Origin: an uncultured Lachnospiraceae bacterium | GTDB lineage: Bacteria > Bacillota > Clostridia > Lachnospirales > Lachnospiraceae | Length of the DNA: 64,000 nucleotides | NCBI GenBank assembly: GCA_910583605.1 | Contig: CAJTXN010000006.1 | Location: forward strand, 1 to 64,000 | Direction: 5' to 3' | Part shown: piece after piece, positions 54,568 to 62,111 of the stretch | Layout of the letters: each line of letters starts with the position of its first letter | Position numbering within the stretch: position 1 is the stretch's first letter | Position numbers and translations under genes: made by a program | Notes under the pieces: model-generated | What the model was told of the DNA's origin: nothing | What the model saw: only the letters and a program-made list of their open reading frames with translations | Databases searched by the model: none

Positions 54568-55275
54568 TTGGAAAGTATAAATATTGTAATTTGTGATGAT
54601 GAGGAAGTGATACATGAGGAAGTCGGGAAATTATTAGAGGAATATGAAAATAAAGAGAATTTCCGATATAATTTATATGATTGCTTTTCGGGTAAGGAGT
54701 TATTAGAGTTATCAGCAGAATATAAAATTATTCTTTTGGATATTGATATGCCCGGAATGGACGGGATTCAAACTGCAACAGAATTATCTAAAAGAGATGA
54801 GGAAAAACTTATCATAATGCTGACAAGCAAAAGGGAAAGATTCAAAGAAGCATTTAAAATCGGTGCAACAAGATTTGTTACTAAACCAATCGATAAAGAG
54901 GAATTATTTGAGGCATTGGATAATGCTTTTTTTTCTTTACTTGGCTGTGAGATGATAAGATTAAATTATAGCGGAAAAGAATGTTTATTACAACAGGGAG
55001 AGATTCAGGTGATCGAGTCTCATAGAGATTACCTGAAAATATATTCGAAAGAAAAAGTATTTGAAAGCAGTAAATCATTAAGAACCATACAGGCTGAATT
55101 AGATGAAAGAATCTTTCTGCTTGTCCATAGAAGTTATATTATTAATTTATGTCATGTATGTGATGTTCAGAAAGAATTTGTTAAAATGGATAATGGTGAT
55201 AAAATACCCATATCAAGGAGAAAATACAAAGAGGTGTTGCAAAAAATAATCGACTTTGATAAAAAAAGGATTTGA
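54568..55275 (+). CDS. LytTR-family response regulator of the TOMM cluster
   Basis: A 235-residue protein starting at a TTG with GGGAGAAG upstream. The receiver domain (about 1-120) has the acid pocket CDDEE, the phosphoacceptor D58 in LLDIDMPGMDG, the Thr/Ser in MLTSK and the Lys in VTKPID. The LytTR DNA-binding domain (about 135-235) includes QVIESHRDYLKIYS, FLLVHRSYIINL and DKIPISRRKYKEV. LytTR regulators of the AgrA/BlpR type bind paired direct repeats; such a pair lies just after the kinase gene. It overlaps the kinase gene region and precedes the toxin genes, so it is the likely activator. Confidence 0.9.
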   Translation: MESINIVICDDEEVIHEEVGKLLEEYENKENFRYNLYDCFSGKELLELSAEYKIILLDIDMPGMDGIQTATELSKRDEEKLIIMLTSKRERFKEAFKIGATRFVTKPIDKEELFEALDNAFFSLLGCEMIRLNYSGKECLLQQGEIQVIESHRDYLKIYSKEKVFESSKSLRTIQAELDERIFLLVHRSYIINLCHVCDVQKEFVKMDNGDKIPISRRKYKEVLQKIIDFDKKRI

Positions 55276-55277
55276 AA

Positions 55278-56561
55278 ATGAATAATTTAGTGAATATATT
55301 AACATATCTGCTGGTTATAGTTGAATATTTTTCTTTTTTTTATGTAATATATGGAAAGAGAAGACAGGATAAGTGGCATAAAAACAAATTATTTATTGGA
55401 TTTATCAATATTATTTGTCTTACATGTATAGTATGGATTGGAAAAACAGAAGTAACGCTTATTGTGGCATTAGTCATGTCTGTTATAAATATATCATTAA
55501 CATATCATTTGTTATGGCCTGAAGCCGTCAGTTTATATTTTTTGGCATTTCTTATGCTGTCAATTCTGGAAAGTGTGACAGGGTATTTTTTAAAATATCT
55601 TTTACACTTAAATGGAGATGGTATATCATTAACTTATTTGATTTTTGTTATCGGTTTACTATGGATATATTATTTTTTTCTTGGAAGAAACATTGAAAGA
55701 GATGCTTTTATTTTAAAACCAAAAATGAATATTATCTTGTCACTTTTCTTGCTTATTATTATTGCAATGTTGTCATACTTTACATATGCGCTGACGGAGG
55801 TTTTAAGTATAAGACAGGGACTTTTTGGACTGGGCCTTGTGACAGTTGGGGGAGGAATAATTTTTGTTTCATTTTTATTGATGATTTATTATTTTAATGT
55901 ACAGCAGAAATACCAGTTGAAAAATGAAATACTGGAAAAGTATAATGAACAACAAAAGAAGTATTTTGAATTATTATTAGAAAAAGAGCAGAAAACAAGA
56001 CAATTCCGGCATGACATTATAGCAGAACTGATACAAATAAAAAACTTTTCATTAAAAAAAGATTATAACGGACTGGAAAAATATATTACAGAAACTTTGA
56101 AAGAAATATCTTTTATAAGTAAATATGATTATGATGTTGGAAATGACACTGTAAATGCGATATTAAATTATTATCTGCTGCCGGTAAAAAACAGATGTGA
56201 AATAGAAGTGAACGGATATCTTCCGGATTCAACAACCATTTCCGACAGGGATTTATGCATTGTTATATCGAATCTGATAGTAAATGCAATCGAAGCGGTT
56301 GATAAAGTTTATAATTCCGAAAGAAATATTAATATTACTTTAAAAAAAGGGAAAATATTTACATACATTATTATAAAAAATACATTTGATAATAGTGAAG
56401 ATAAAATAACCCAAGATAACATTTCAACTACAAAGTCAGATAAAAGAAATCATGGATTTGGATTAAAAAATGTTAAAAATATTGTCGAAAAATATAATGG
56501 AGAACTTGTATTAAAAGTCGAAAAAAATCAATTTATTGCAGAAATTAGAATCAAGAATTAA
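55278..56561 (+). CDS. GHKL sensor histidine kinase (AgrC-like)
   Basis: The ATG at 55278 follows the regulator stop by two bases; the TTG at 55272 is an alternative. The 427-residue protein has an N-terminal sensor of about six membrane helices (residues about 5-220), then a phosphoacceptor region QFRHDIIAELIQIKNF, the N-box VISNLIVNAIEAVDK and the G-box NHGFGLKNVKNIVEKY. This is the layout of peptide-sensing AgrC/BlpH kinases. No agrB or agrD gene is present in the window, so its signal is unknown; the 17-residue peptide just downstream, or the final toxin, are candidates. Confidence 0.88.
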   Translation: MNNLVNILTYLLVIVEYFSFFYVIYGKRRQDKWHKNKLFIGFINIICLTCIVWIGKTEVTLIVALVMSVINISLTYHLLWPEAVSLYFLAFLMLSILESVTGYFLKYLLHLNGDGISLTYLIFVIGLLWIYYFFLGRNIERDAFILKPKMNIILSLFLLIIIAMLSYFTYALTEVLSIRQGLFGLGLVTVGGGIIFVSFLLMIYYFNVQQKYQLKNEILEKYNEQQKKYFELLLEKEQKTRQFRHDIIAELIQIKNFSLKKDYNGLEKYITETLKEISFISKYDYDVGNDTVNAILNYYLLPVKNRCEIEVNGYLPDSTTISDRDLCIVISNLIVNAIEAVDKVYNSERNINITLKKGKIFTYIIIKNTFDNSEDKITQDNISTTKSDKRNHGFGLKNVKNIVEKYNGELVLKVEKNQFIAEIRIKN

Positions 56562-56593
56562 CCGCTTGCAGAATAAACAAACCGCTTGCAGAA
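56561..56593 (+). promoter_or_regulatory. Tandem 13-bp direct repeats, putative LytTR operator
   Basis: ACCGCTTGCAGAA occurs at 56561-56573 and again at 56581-56593, identical, with a start-to-start distance of 20 bases (two helical turns). LytTR regulators typically bind two 9-bp direct repeats spaced about two turns. The site lies immediately after the kinase stop codon and upstream of the peptide and precursor genes. Confidence 0.7.
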
Positions 56594-56621
56594 AATCAGT
56601 GGATTATAGTTCGAATATGAG

Positions 56622-56660
56622 ATAGACTAAAATCGTAACTAAGGTTTTGGTCTATTTTTT
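56622..56660 (+). terminator. Hairpin with T-run before the micropeptide (terminator or attenuator)
   Basis: ATAGACTAAAA (56622-56632) pairs with TTTTGGTCTAT (56645-56655, one G-T pair), followed by TTTTT. The ribosome binding site of the 17-codon ORF starts 4 bases later, so there is no room for a promoter between them: transcripts for the peptide must read through, or the hairpin controls entry into the cluster. Confidence 0.7.
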
Positions 56661-56678
56661 ATTGGAGGAGTGTATTTT

Positions 56679-56732
56679 ATGATATATTATACCTTATGGG
56701 ACTATTTATGGAAATACTTTTGGAAAAAATAA
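56679..56732 (+). CDS. 17-residue aromatic micropeptide in the TOMM cluster
   Basis: ATG at 56679 with GGAGGAG (56664-56670) at eight bases spacing; sequence MIYYTLWDYLWKYFWKK, then TAA. Of 17 residues, 3 are Trp, 4 Tyr and 1 Phe, arranged every three to four positions (W7, W11, W15; Y9, Y13), so a helix would have one aromatic face and a basic C-terminal end. It lies between the operator-like repeats and the toxin precursor. It has no Cys and no leader-like part. It may be a leader peptide for attenuation, a membrane-active peptide or a signal for the sensor kinase. Translation is inferred only from the strong ribosome binding site. Confidence 0.55.
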   Translation: MIYYTLWDYLWKYFWKK

Positions 56733-56797
56733 ATAAAATATACATATTCAGGTATTTTTATTTATTAAAAGACTAAAATGGAAAGGAGGAGAAAGTT

Positions 56798-56938
56798 ATG
56801 GAAATCAAAGACTGTAAGATTAATACATATGGTTCGTCTGATATGGATCAGTCCGTGTATTATCCGGCAGGCTGCTGTTCCTGCTCCTGCAGTTGTTCAT
56901 GCAGTTGTACTTCTGCCTCAGTTACAGAAGAGGAATAG
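56798..56938 (+). CDS. Streptolysin S/listeriolysin S-like TOMM precursor peptide
   Basis: ATG at 56798 after AAGGAGGAG (56782-56790), 46 residues. The leader (residues 1-25) is MEIKDCKINTYGSSDMDQSV then YYPAG, and the core begins CCSCSCSCSCSCTSAS (residues 26-41), ending VTEEE. Alternating Cys and Ser after an A-G junction is the hallmark of SagA/LlsA-type cytolysin precursors, whose Cys and Ser/Thr are turned into thiazoles and (methyl)oxazoles. Seven Cys in the core and five to seven Ser/Thr are available. The acid tail EEE is unlike the known toxins I recall. A perfect 16-bp hairpin follows the gene and all expected modification and export genes lie downstream in the same orientation. Confidence 0.92.
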   Translation: MEIKDCKINTYGSSDMDQSVYYPAGCCSCSCSCSCSCTSASVTEEE

Positions 56939-56944
56939 GCAGAC

Positions 56945-56980
56945 TATGGTAACAGAATATCGCCATATTCTGTTACCATA
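56945..56980 (+). terminator. Perfect 16-bp hairpin after the precursor gene
   Basis: TATGGTAACAGAATAT (56945-56960) and ATATTCTGTTACCATA (56965-56980) are exact complements with loop CGCC. The tail ATTTAATT has a weak T-run, so it probably gives partial termination or protects the abundant precursor mRNA. A partial terminator after sagA is known in the streptolysin S operon. Confidence 0.8.
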
Positions 56981-57029
56981 ATTTAATTAGAGCGAATATA
57001 AAATTATTGGCAAAATGAGAGGTTAAAAA

Positions 57030-57914
57030 TTGAAAGAAAATATTCTTGAGATTGATAATTTAAAGGTTGTATTTGGTGAAAACAGGGTATTGGACATTGA
57101 CCGGAAGATTGAAATAAAGCAGGGGGATGTTGTTGGAATCATAGGAGAGAACGGCGCCGGAAAGTCAACGTTGATTAATGCGGTTCTGGCCGAAATAAAA
57201 TATAGCGGAACAATCAATAGAAATTTTAACTTTGATGATGTAGGAGTCCAGTTTCAATCAAATAACTATAATCATTATATGAGAGTGGATGAATTAATAA
57301 AAGTTGTTACCGGACGGTCTGCTAAAAGCAGGGAGCTGGAAAGTTATCTTAACGAATTTGAATTAAGACCATTGTTAAAGAAAAAAACAGGTGTATTGTC
57401 AGGCGGGGAAAAGCAGAGGCTGACTTTATTTCTCGTTGTATATTTAAAACCGGAGGTATTGTTTCTGGATGAACTTACAACAGGATTGGATTATAAGAAA
57501 AGAGAAAAAATACTGTCTGTTATTAAGAGATATTCAAAAAACCGAACGGTATTTTCTGTAACACATTATTTTGATGAATTAAATAATTTTGCTAATAAAG
57601 TTATAATTTTGCATAAAGGCAAGTGTTTATATTTTGGGGAAATAAAAGAACTGGAAGAAAAAATTGCTTATCACAGAATTATAAAACTGAAAGAAGATGG
57701 TATAAAGTTACCTGAACAGGTAAAACAGAAAAATGAAATTATCAAAAATGAAGAAGATGAAGTTTTTATCATAACAAAGGATAAAGATGAACAAAACATG
57801 GTATTGGAACAGTTAGCAGATCATAATATTGAATATGAAATATTAGGAAAGAATTTATACTCTTTATATATACTTACATTATATAAAGGTATAGACGGTG
57901 ACAGTGATGCTTGA
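57030..57914 (+). CDS. ABC transporter ATP-binding protein (SagG/LlsG-like)
   Basis: A 294-residue ATPase starting at a TTG with GAGAGG upstream. Walker A GIIGENGAGKSTLINA, signature LSGGEKQRLT, Walker B VLFLDELTTGLD and the switch His in SVTHYFDELN. With the following permease it would export the modified toxin using ATP. It is the first gene after the precursor, as in listeriolysin S clusters. Confidence 0.9.
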   Translation: MKENILEIDNLKVVFGENRVLDIDRKIEIKQGDVVGIIGENGAGKSTLINAVLAEIKYSGTINRNFNFDDVGVQFQSNNYNHYMRVDELIKVVTGRSAKSRELESYLNEFELRPLLKKKTGVLSGGEKQRLTLFLVVYLKPEVLFLDELTTGLDYKKREKILSVIKRYSKNRTVFSVTHYFDELNNFANKVIILHKGKCLYFGEIKELEEKIAYHRIIKLKEDGIKLPEQVKQKNEIIKNEEDEVFIITKDKDEQNMVLEQLADHNIEYEILGKNLYSLYILTLYKGIDGDSDA

Positions 57915-58662
57915 TTATCTTTGGATTAATATAAAAACTATATTTAGAATTCCTCTGTCTGTTTTCTTCAGTGTTGCATATCCGATTTTAATGATGATCA
58001 TAATGATGGTCAGTTATGGGAACCCGGATATTGGTGAGGGTTATCAGTTAATTGATAAATATCTGATGGTAGCCATCGGTATGGGGATTTTACCATTGAC
58101 ATTAATTTCCTTTCCAATATGGATTGCAGCTGATATAGAAGACAACAGTCTGAAACGAATGCTTTATTTTAAAGTAAAGTTCAGTAAAATTATTATTTCT
58201 GAAGTGTTGGCACATATGCTGGTATCGGTTGTATGTATTGTTATTGATATTATTTTTGCAAAGATACTATATGGATTAAGGATTCCGCAATTCACTTATC
58301 TGTTTGCATTTTTTATACAATATATGATAGCGGTTGCTGTGTGCATACTTTTAGGCGCAGTGCTGGCAATTCTTATCTCAAACACTCAGGTTATAATGCC
58401 ATTGGGATTATTTATTATGTTTGCGTTATATATGCTGTGCGGAGCCTTTGTAAGTTATGACCAGCTGCCGGAACGCATACACAAGATATCAGGGTGTATT
58501 CCCATGAAATATGCAATGAATAATTTTATTGAAATATGGATGCAGAAAAAATATTTTGATATGGATTTTATTTTGCTTTCCGCAGTATATACAATAGTAT
58601 TATTAATTTTGTTTGGAATTGTTTATAAGAAAAAATATTATCGTTGGAAAGTTAATATATAA
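57898..58662 (+). CDS. ABC-2 type permease (SagH/LlsH-like)
   Basis: About 254 residues from the GTG at 57898; the ATG at 57907 is possible too. It has six membrane helices in the ABC-2 arrangement, including VFFSVAYPILMMIIMM, ISFPIWIAADIEDNSLKRML (the conserved cytoplasmic loop) and the last helix near IVLLILFGIVYKKKY. It overlaps the ATPase gene by 17 bases, so the two are translated together and form the exporter. Confidence 0.88.
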   Translation: MTVMLDYLWINIKTIFRIPLSVFFSVAYPILMMIIMMVSYGNPDIGEGYQLIDKYLMVAIGMGILPLTLISFPIWIAADIEDNSLKRMLYFKVKFSKIIISEVLAHMLVSVVCIVIDIIFAKILYGLRIPQFTYLFAFFIQYMIAVAVCILLGAVLAILISNTQVIMPLGLFIMFALYMLCGAFVSYDQLPERIHKISGCIPMKYAMNNFIEIWMQKKYFDMDFILLSAVYTIVLLILFGIVYKKKYYRWKVNI

Positions 58663-58679
58663 TTATATAGGAGATAGAA

Positions 58680-58982
58680 ATGGAAAGTATGAATAAGAAG
58701 ATTTTAAGGATTGGAATCGGAATCGTAATTGGAATTATTATAAGTGTAATTATTTCAACGATATTTATAACAATGGGTTACTCTGCGTTTAACAGCGAAA
58801 AACTGACGGAGTATGTGGTTAAGGTTATGGGAATACCGGTATTTTCTATTGTGAACGAGGGAAACGAAGCTGTTGGAACCCCGAATGTAGGTAATATGAT
58901 GATGCTCGGAATTGCATGGTCAGTCATTGTTGTATTTGTTATTGAAATTATTCACTATGCGAAAAATAAAAATGAAAAGTGA
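58680..58982 (+). CDS. Small two-helix membrane protein (LlsX-position)
   Basis: A 100-residue protein, start 58680 after GGAGATAGAA. Two membrane helices (about 8-32 and 72-93) flank a short outer segment with EYVVKVMGIPVFSIVNEGNE. It occupies the place of llsX between the ABC permease and SagB genes in listeriolysin S clusters. LlsX has been reported to be needed for listeriolysin activity; whether this protein is a true relative cannot be shown here. Immunity, or a helper for export, are the options. Confidence 0.6.
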   Translation: MESMNKKILRIGIGIVIGIIISVIISTIFITMGYSAFNSEKLTEYVVKVMGIPVFSIVNEGNEAVGTPNVGNMMMLGIAWSVIVVFVIEIIHYAKNKNEK

Positions 58983-58994
58983 GGAACTTAGATT

Positions 58995-59867
58995 TTGAAT
59001 TACGAAGTAATAGGAATGATGAATCAGCATTTATTGCTTTCAAGAGATTCCGGTAATGTTTCATCAACAAACAACGGCAGTATGTTTGGAGAAATATTAG
59101 AAGGAAACGCCGATTCTCCTCAATTTGATTATTTGCTAAATATGGGAGCAAACCGGCTGTCGGATACAAAAAGTATCAGGATGTTTAATGAATCAAATCT
59201 GGCGGCACAAATCAATGCAATGAGAAAATATGAAGAGATAACTGATGAAAAGACTATATATCTGGATAAGAAGCCTGTAAAGGTAAAAACAAAACTGGTG
59301 GAGGCGCTGGCAAACCGGCATAGTACAAGAAGATACACAAATATAAGTATTATGTCTCTGAACGAATTGTCAACGATATTATTATTTAGTTTTGGCGTTG
59401 CAAAGAGAAAAGAAAATTATTTTGGAATTGATGTGACTACCAGATATCATGGCTCCGGGGGAGGGTTATATCCGATAGATATTTATCTGGTAATCAACAG
59501 GGTAGATGGGCTGGATAAAGGAATATATAAATATCAGCCGATTTCTCATACTCTCAGATATATTTCAAAGGAGTTTGAAATGAAAAAACTGTTTCCTTAT
59601 GGAAGTTTTGATCTGGAAAATTTTTCATTTTGCGTCTTGTATGAGTATGATATTAACAGAAATTACGTCAAGTACGGTGAATTATCTCTGATGGTTACTT
59701 TGGTGGAAGTCGGTCTGATGGCACAGAATCTTGATTTGATCTCGGCTGCGATGGATTATACCACATGTCAGGCCGCAGGATTTGAAAAAAAATATGCTGA
59801 TAAAAAATTATGCTTAGATGGCGTGAACAGTCATATTATATATACGCATCTATGTGGAAAGGAATAG
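58995..59867 (+). CDS. SagB-type azoline dehydrogenase
   Basis: A 290-residue flavin-dependent nitroreductase-fold protein (TTG start with GTGAGG upstream; ATG at 59016 is an alternative). Features: ANRHSTRRYTNI at the domain start, the FMN-binding STILLFSFGVA, RYHGSGGGLYPIDIYLVIN and LVEVGLMAQNLDLISAAM. SagB-type enzymes oxidise the azolines made by the cyclodehydratase to aromatic thiazoles and oxazoles. The next gene starts 8 bases after its end. Confidence 0.92.
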   Translation: MNYEVIGMMNQHLLLSRDSGNVSSTNNGSMFGEILEGNADSPQFDYLLNMGANRLSDTKSIRMFNESNLAAQINAMRKYEEITDEKTIYLDKKPVKVKTKLVEALANRHSTRRYTNISIMSLNELSTILLFSFGVAKRKENYFGIDVTTRYHGSGGGLYPIDIYLVINRVDGLDKGIYKYQPISHTLRYISKEFEMKKLFPYGSFDLENFSFCVLYEYDINRNYVKYGELSLMVTLVEVGLMAQNLDLISAAMDYTTCQAAGFEKKYADKKLCLDGVNSHIIYTHLCGKE

Positions 59868-59875
59868 AAAAATAC

Positions 59876-60820
59876 ATGCAGGAAAAAATAACATTTAAAA
59901 GACCGGTGGATTTGTCTGTTACGATTGGGGACAGTGATATTATATTACGCAAAGGTTTTTTACATATCAATGAAGTTATTATAGACAAATTATTAAGCAG
60001 TAAGGAATTCGTAGATGCAATATCGGAATTAGACAGGAATGGAACAATTACGGTTCCACAGGAAAGCAAAATCTGTGATGACTTATTGCAGTTAAATCAG
60101 CTGGGTTTTATTCAGAAGTCTGTAGGAATCAAAAATTTATTGATTGTTAATGAAAAAATATATGATTCGGTCAGCCGGATGATTCCGGAAAACGTCATTA
60201 TCAGTAAAGTAAATGATATTCTTAACCGAGAGGAAATCCTTACAATTAATGAAAATAAAGATGCAAAAAAATGCGCCGATATTTATGGGGAGAAAAAGTC
60301 TGTATTAAATAATTATGATTATACATATGTTGTTGATTCGTTTGCAAATATAACTACATTACGGGCATTTAACAGAATAAGTTTTGCAAATGATATGGAT
60401 ATTACTTTTGGTTTCTATGACAATGAAAATATTTATGTAACTAATGTTCAGCCTGGGGTTACGGGCTGTTTTGAATGTTTGGAAAAGCATATTATCTCGA
60501 AATTTCCAAACACTTTAAAATATTATCTGTCCCGTTCGGCAGAAAGCAATTCGGATACAAATGAGGTATCGGTTCCGGAATTATTGCTGCTGACAGGAAT
60601 CATTTTAAAAGATATGGATAATGTTAAACAATATGGAAATACATCGCTGGGGGGACAGGTAATTCACTATTATCTGCCGAATTTTGAATATTCATACAAT
60701 GTAAACAGGAGACATGTATCATGTATTAGCTGCGCAGGAATTAATCGCGCTATGTTTGAAGAACAGAATGTTAAAGCAATCAACTTGATAAAGGAAGAGA
60801 TAAATAATGATAAAGTTTGA
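59876..60820 (+). CDS. SagC-type TOMM cyclodehydratase partner protein
   Basis: The ATG at 59876 (AAAGGAATAG upstream) is chosen over an upstream frame that overlaps sagB. The 314-residue protein has an N-terminal winged-helix-like part that would bind the precursor leader, and an E1-like half with two zinc CxxC pairs: CFEC (C198, C201) and CISC (C283, C286). SagC presents the precursor to the YcaO enzyme. It overlaps the YcaO gene by 14 bases, in agreement with a stable C-D complex. Confidence 0.9.
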   Translation: MQEKITFKRPVDLSVTIGDSDIILRKGFLHINEVIIDKLLSSKEFVDAISELDRNGTITVPQESKICDDLLQLNQLGFIQKSVGIKNLLIVNEKIYDSVSRMIPENVIISKVNDILNREEILTINENKDAKKCADIYGEKKSVLNNYDYTYVVDSFANITTLRAFNRISFANDMDITFGFYDNENIYVTNVQPGVTGCFECLEKHIISKFPNTLKYYLSRSAESNSDTNEVSVPELLLLTGIILKDMDNVKQYGNTSLGGQVIHYYLPNFEYSYNVNRRHVSCISCAGINRAMFEEQNVKAINLIKEEINNDKV

Positions 60821-62111
60821 GTTAAATCAGGGATATAATGATCTGAGGCATAAAGTGGTGGGAGGAAGAGTTACAGGAATATGGAAAGGTAACGCTTTCT
60901 TTAAAGGCTCATCATCATATCCCATTCCAAACTTCAAATACTATACATCAGAATATTGTGATTTTGAAAAAAATATTATATCGGAAGATGCAAAAATGAT
61001 ATATCATCTGAACGGATATGGGACGTTACATAACGAAGCATTCAGCAGTTTTCTGGGTGAAAGCGCGGAAAGATATACTTTTTCATCCTATTATCCGCTA
61101 CTGGAACAGCGTATTGTCCGGGCGCCCAGAAAAGAAATGGAAATTCGGTACGGCGAAGAGCAGGTGTGTGACATTGAAGTGCTGAATGGTTATTTTGCCC
61201 GTGAAAATAAAAATGATTATCTGGCGGAAGAGGATGAAATTCAGTGGTTAAAAATGAATTCATTAAGCAATCCGGAAGAAAGTATTTTTGTTCCGTTACA
61301 GATGGCAGTTTCTGATTCTGGTGTGCTCTTTAAAAATGAAAAGAGATTTATGCCGGCAGCCGTATCTACAGGAACGGCATGTCATGAAAATTTTAAAGAC
61401 AGTTTAATAAATGCTTTAATTGAATATATGCAGATTGACTCCTTTAATTTATGGTGGTATGCCGGTGCTCAGGGAGAGAAAATAGATATTGATATAAAAG
61501 AATTATTGTTAAAATATTTTAATTTACCAATTGCCGTGAATGAGTTTCTGAATTTATTTAATGTAGAATTTACGGATATTTCCTTTGATAAGGATTTTGA
61601 TATTATTGTATGCGAAATATTCGGAAAGGATGGTACGGTTCCTCGATATACGGTTGGTGTTCAGGGCGGAACAGGAATTGAAAAGTGTATATACAGGGGA
61701 TTTATGGAATGTTTGGCTGTTCTGGAATATAATATGCATTTGCTGTGGATCGATCACAGTAAATATTTAACTGTAAACAAAAAGAGTGTAAACGGAATAG
61801 GCAATTTAGATGATAATGTAATATATTATTCAAAATATGGTAAACCGGAAAAAGTTAAGCATGATAAAAAATTATTTTGCGGTAACCGGAAAAAGGGTTA
61901 TAACATTAGACAAAATGCATGTGAGTTAAGCAGATATGCCTGCTTTCTGGACATTACATTACCGGAATTTGCCCGATTGAATTTAAGGGTGACCAGAGTA
62001 ATCTTACCGGAACTTTTACCGATTTGTTTACCGTCCTATCCGCCGTATCAACATCTGCGATACAAAAATATAGGAGGAATTCAGAATGGCTATCCGCATC
62101 CTCTTGCCTGA
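60807..62111 (+). CDS. SagD-type YcaO cyclodehydratase
   Basis: A 434-residue YcaO-domain protein. It contains the YcaO landmarks AVSTGTACHENFKDSLINAL, EYMQIDSFNLWW, GGTGIEKCIYRGFMECLA and a Pro-rich end LPSYPPYQHL ... YPHPLA. YcaO proteins use ATP to phosphorylate the peptide backbone and close Cys/Ser/Thr side chains into azolines; the Pro-rich C-terminus sits in the active site in this family. It overlaps the CPBP gene by 26 bases. Confidence 0.93.
   Translation: MIKFELNQGYNDLRHKVVGGRVTGIWKGNAFFKGSSSYPIPNFKYYTSEYCDFEKNIISEDAKMIYHLNGYGTLHNEAFSSFLGESAERYTFSSYYPLLEQRIVRAPRKEMEIRYGEEQVCDIEVLNGYFARENKNDYLAEEDEIQWLKMNSLSNPEESIFVPLQMAVSDSGVLFKNEKRFMPAAVSTGTACHENFKDSLINALIEYMQIDSFNLWWYAGAQGEKIDIDIKELLLKYFNLPIAVNEFLNLFNVEFTDISFDKDFDIIVCEIFGKDGTVPRYTVGVQGGTGIEKCIYRGFMECLAVLEYNMHLLWIDHSKYLTVNKKSVNGIGNLDDNVIYYSKYGKPEKVKHDKKLFCGNRKKGYNIRQNACELSRYACFLDITLPEFARLNLRVTRVILPELLPICLPSYPPYQHLRYKNIGGIQNGYPHPLA

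Noticed and set aside
56778..56981. 67-codon frame beginning MERRRKLWKS over the precursor region
   Set aside because: It is out of frame with the 46-residue Cys-Ser peptide, which has the better ribosome binding site and a core typical of TOMM toxins. The longer frame gives an unrelated Arg/Pro-rich sequence.
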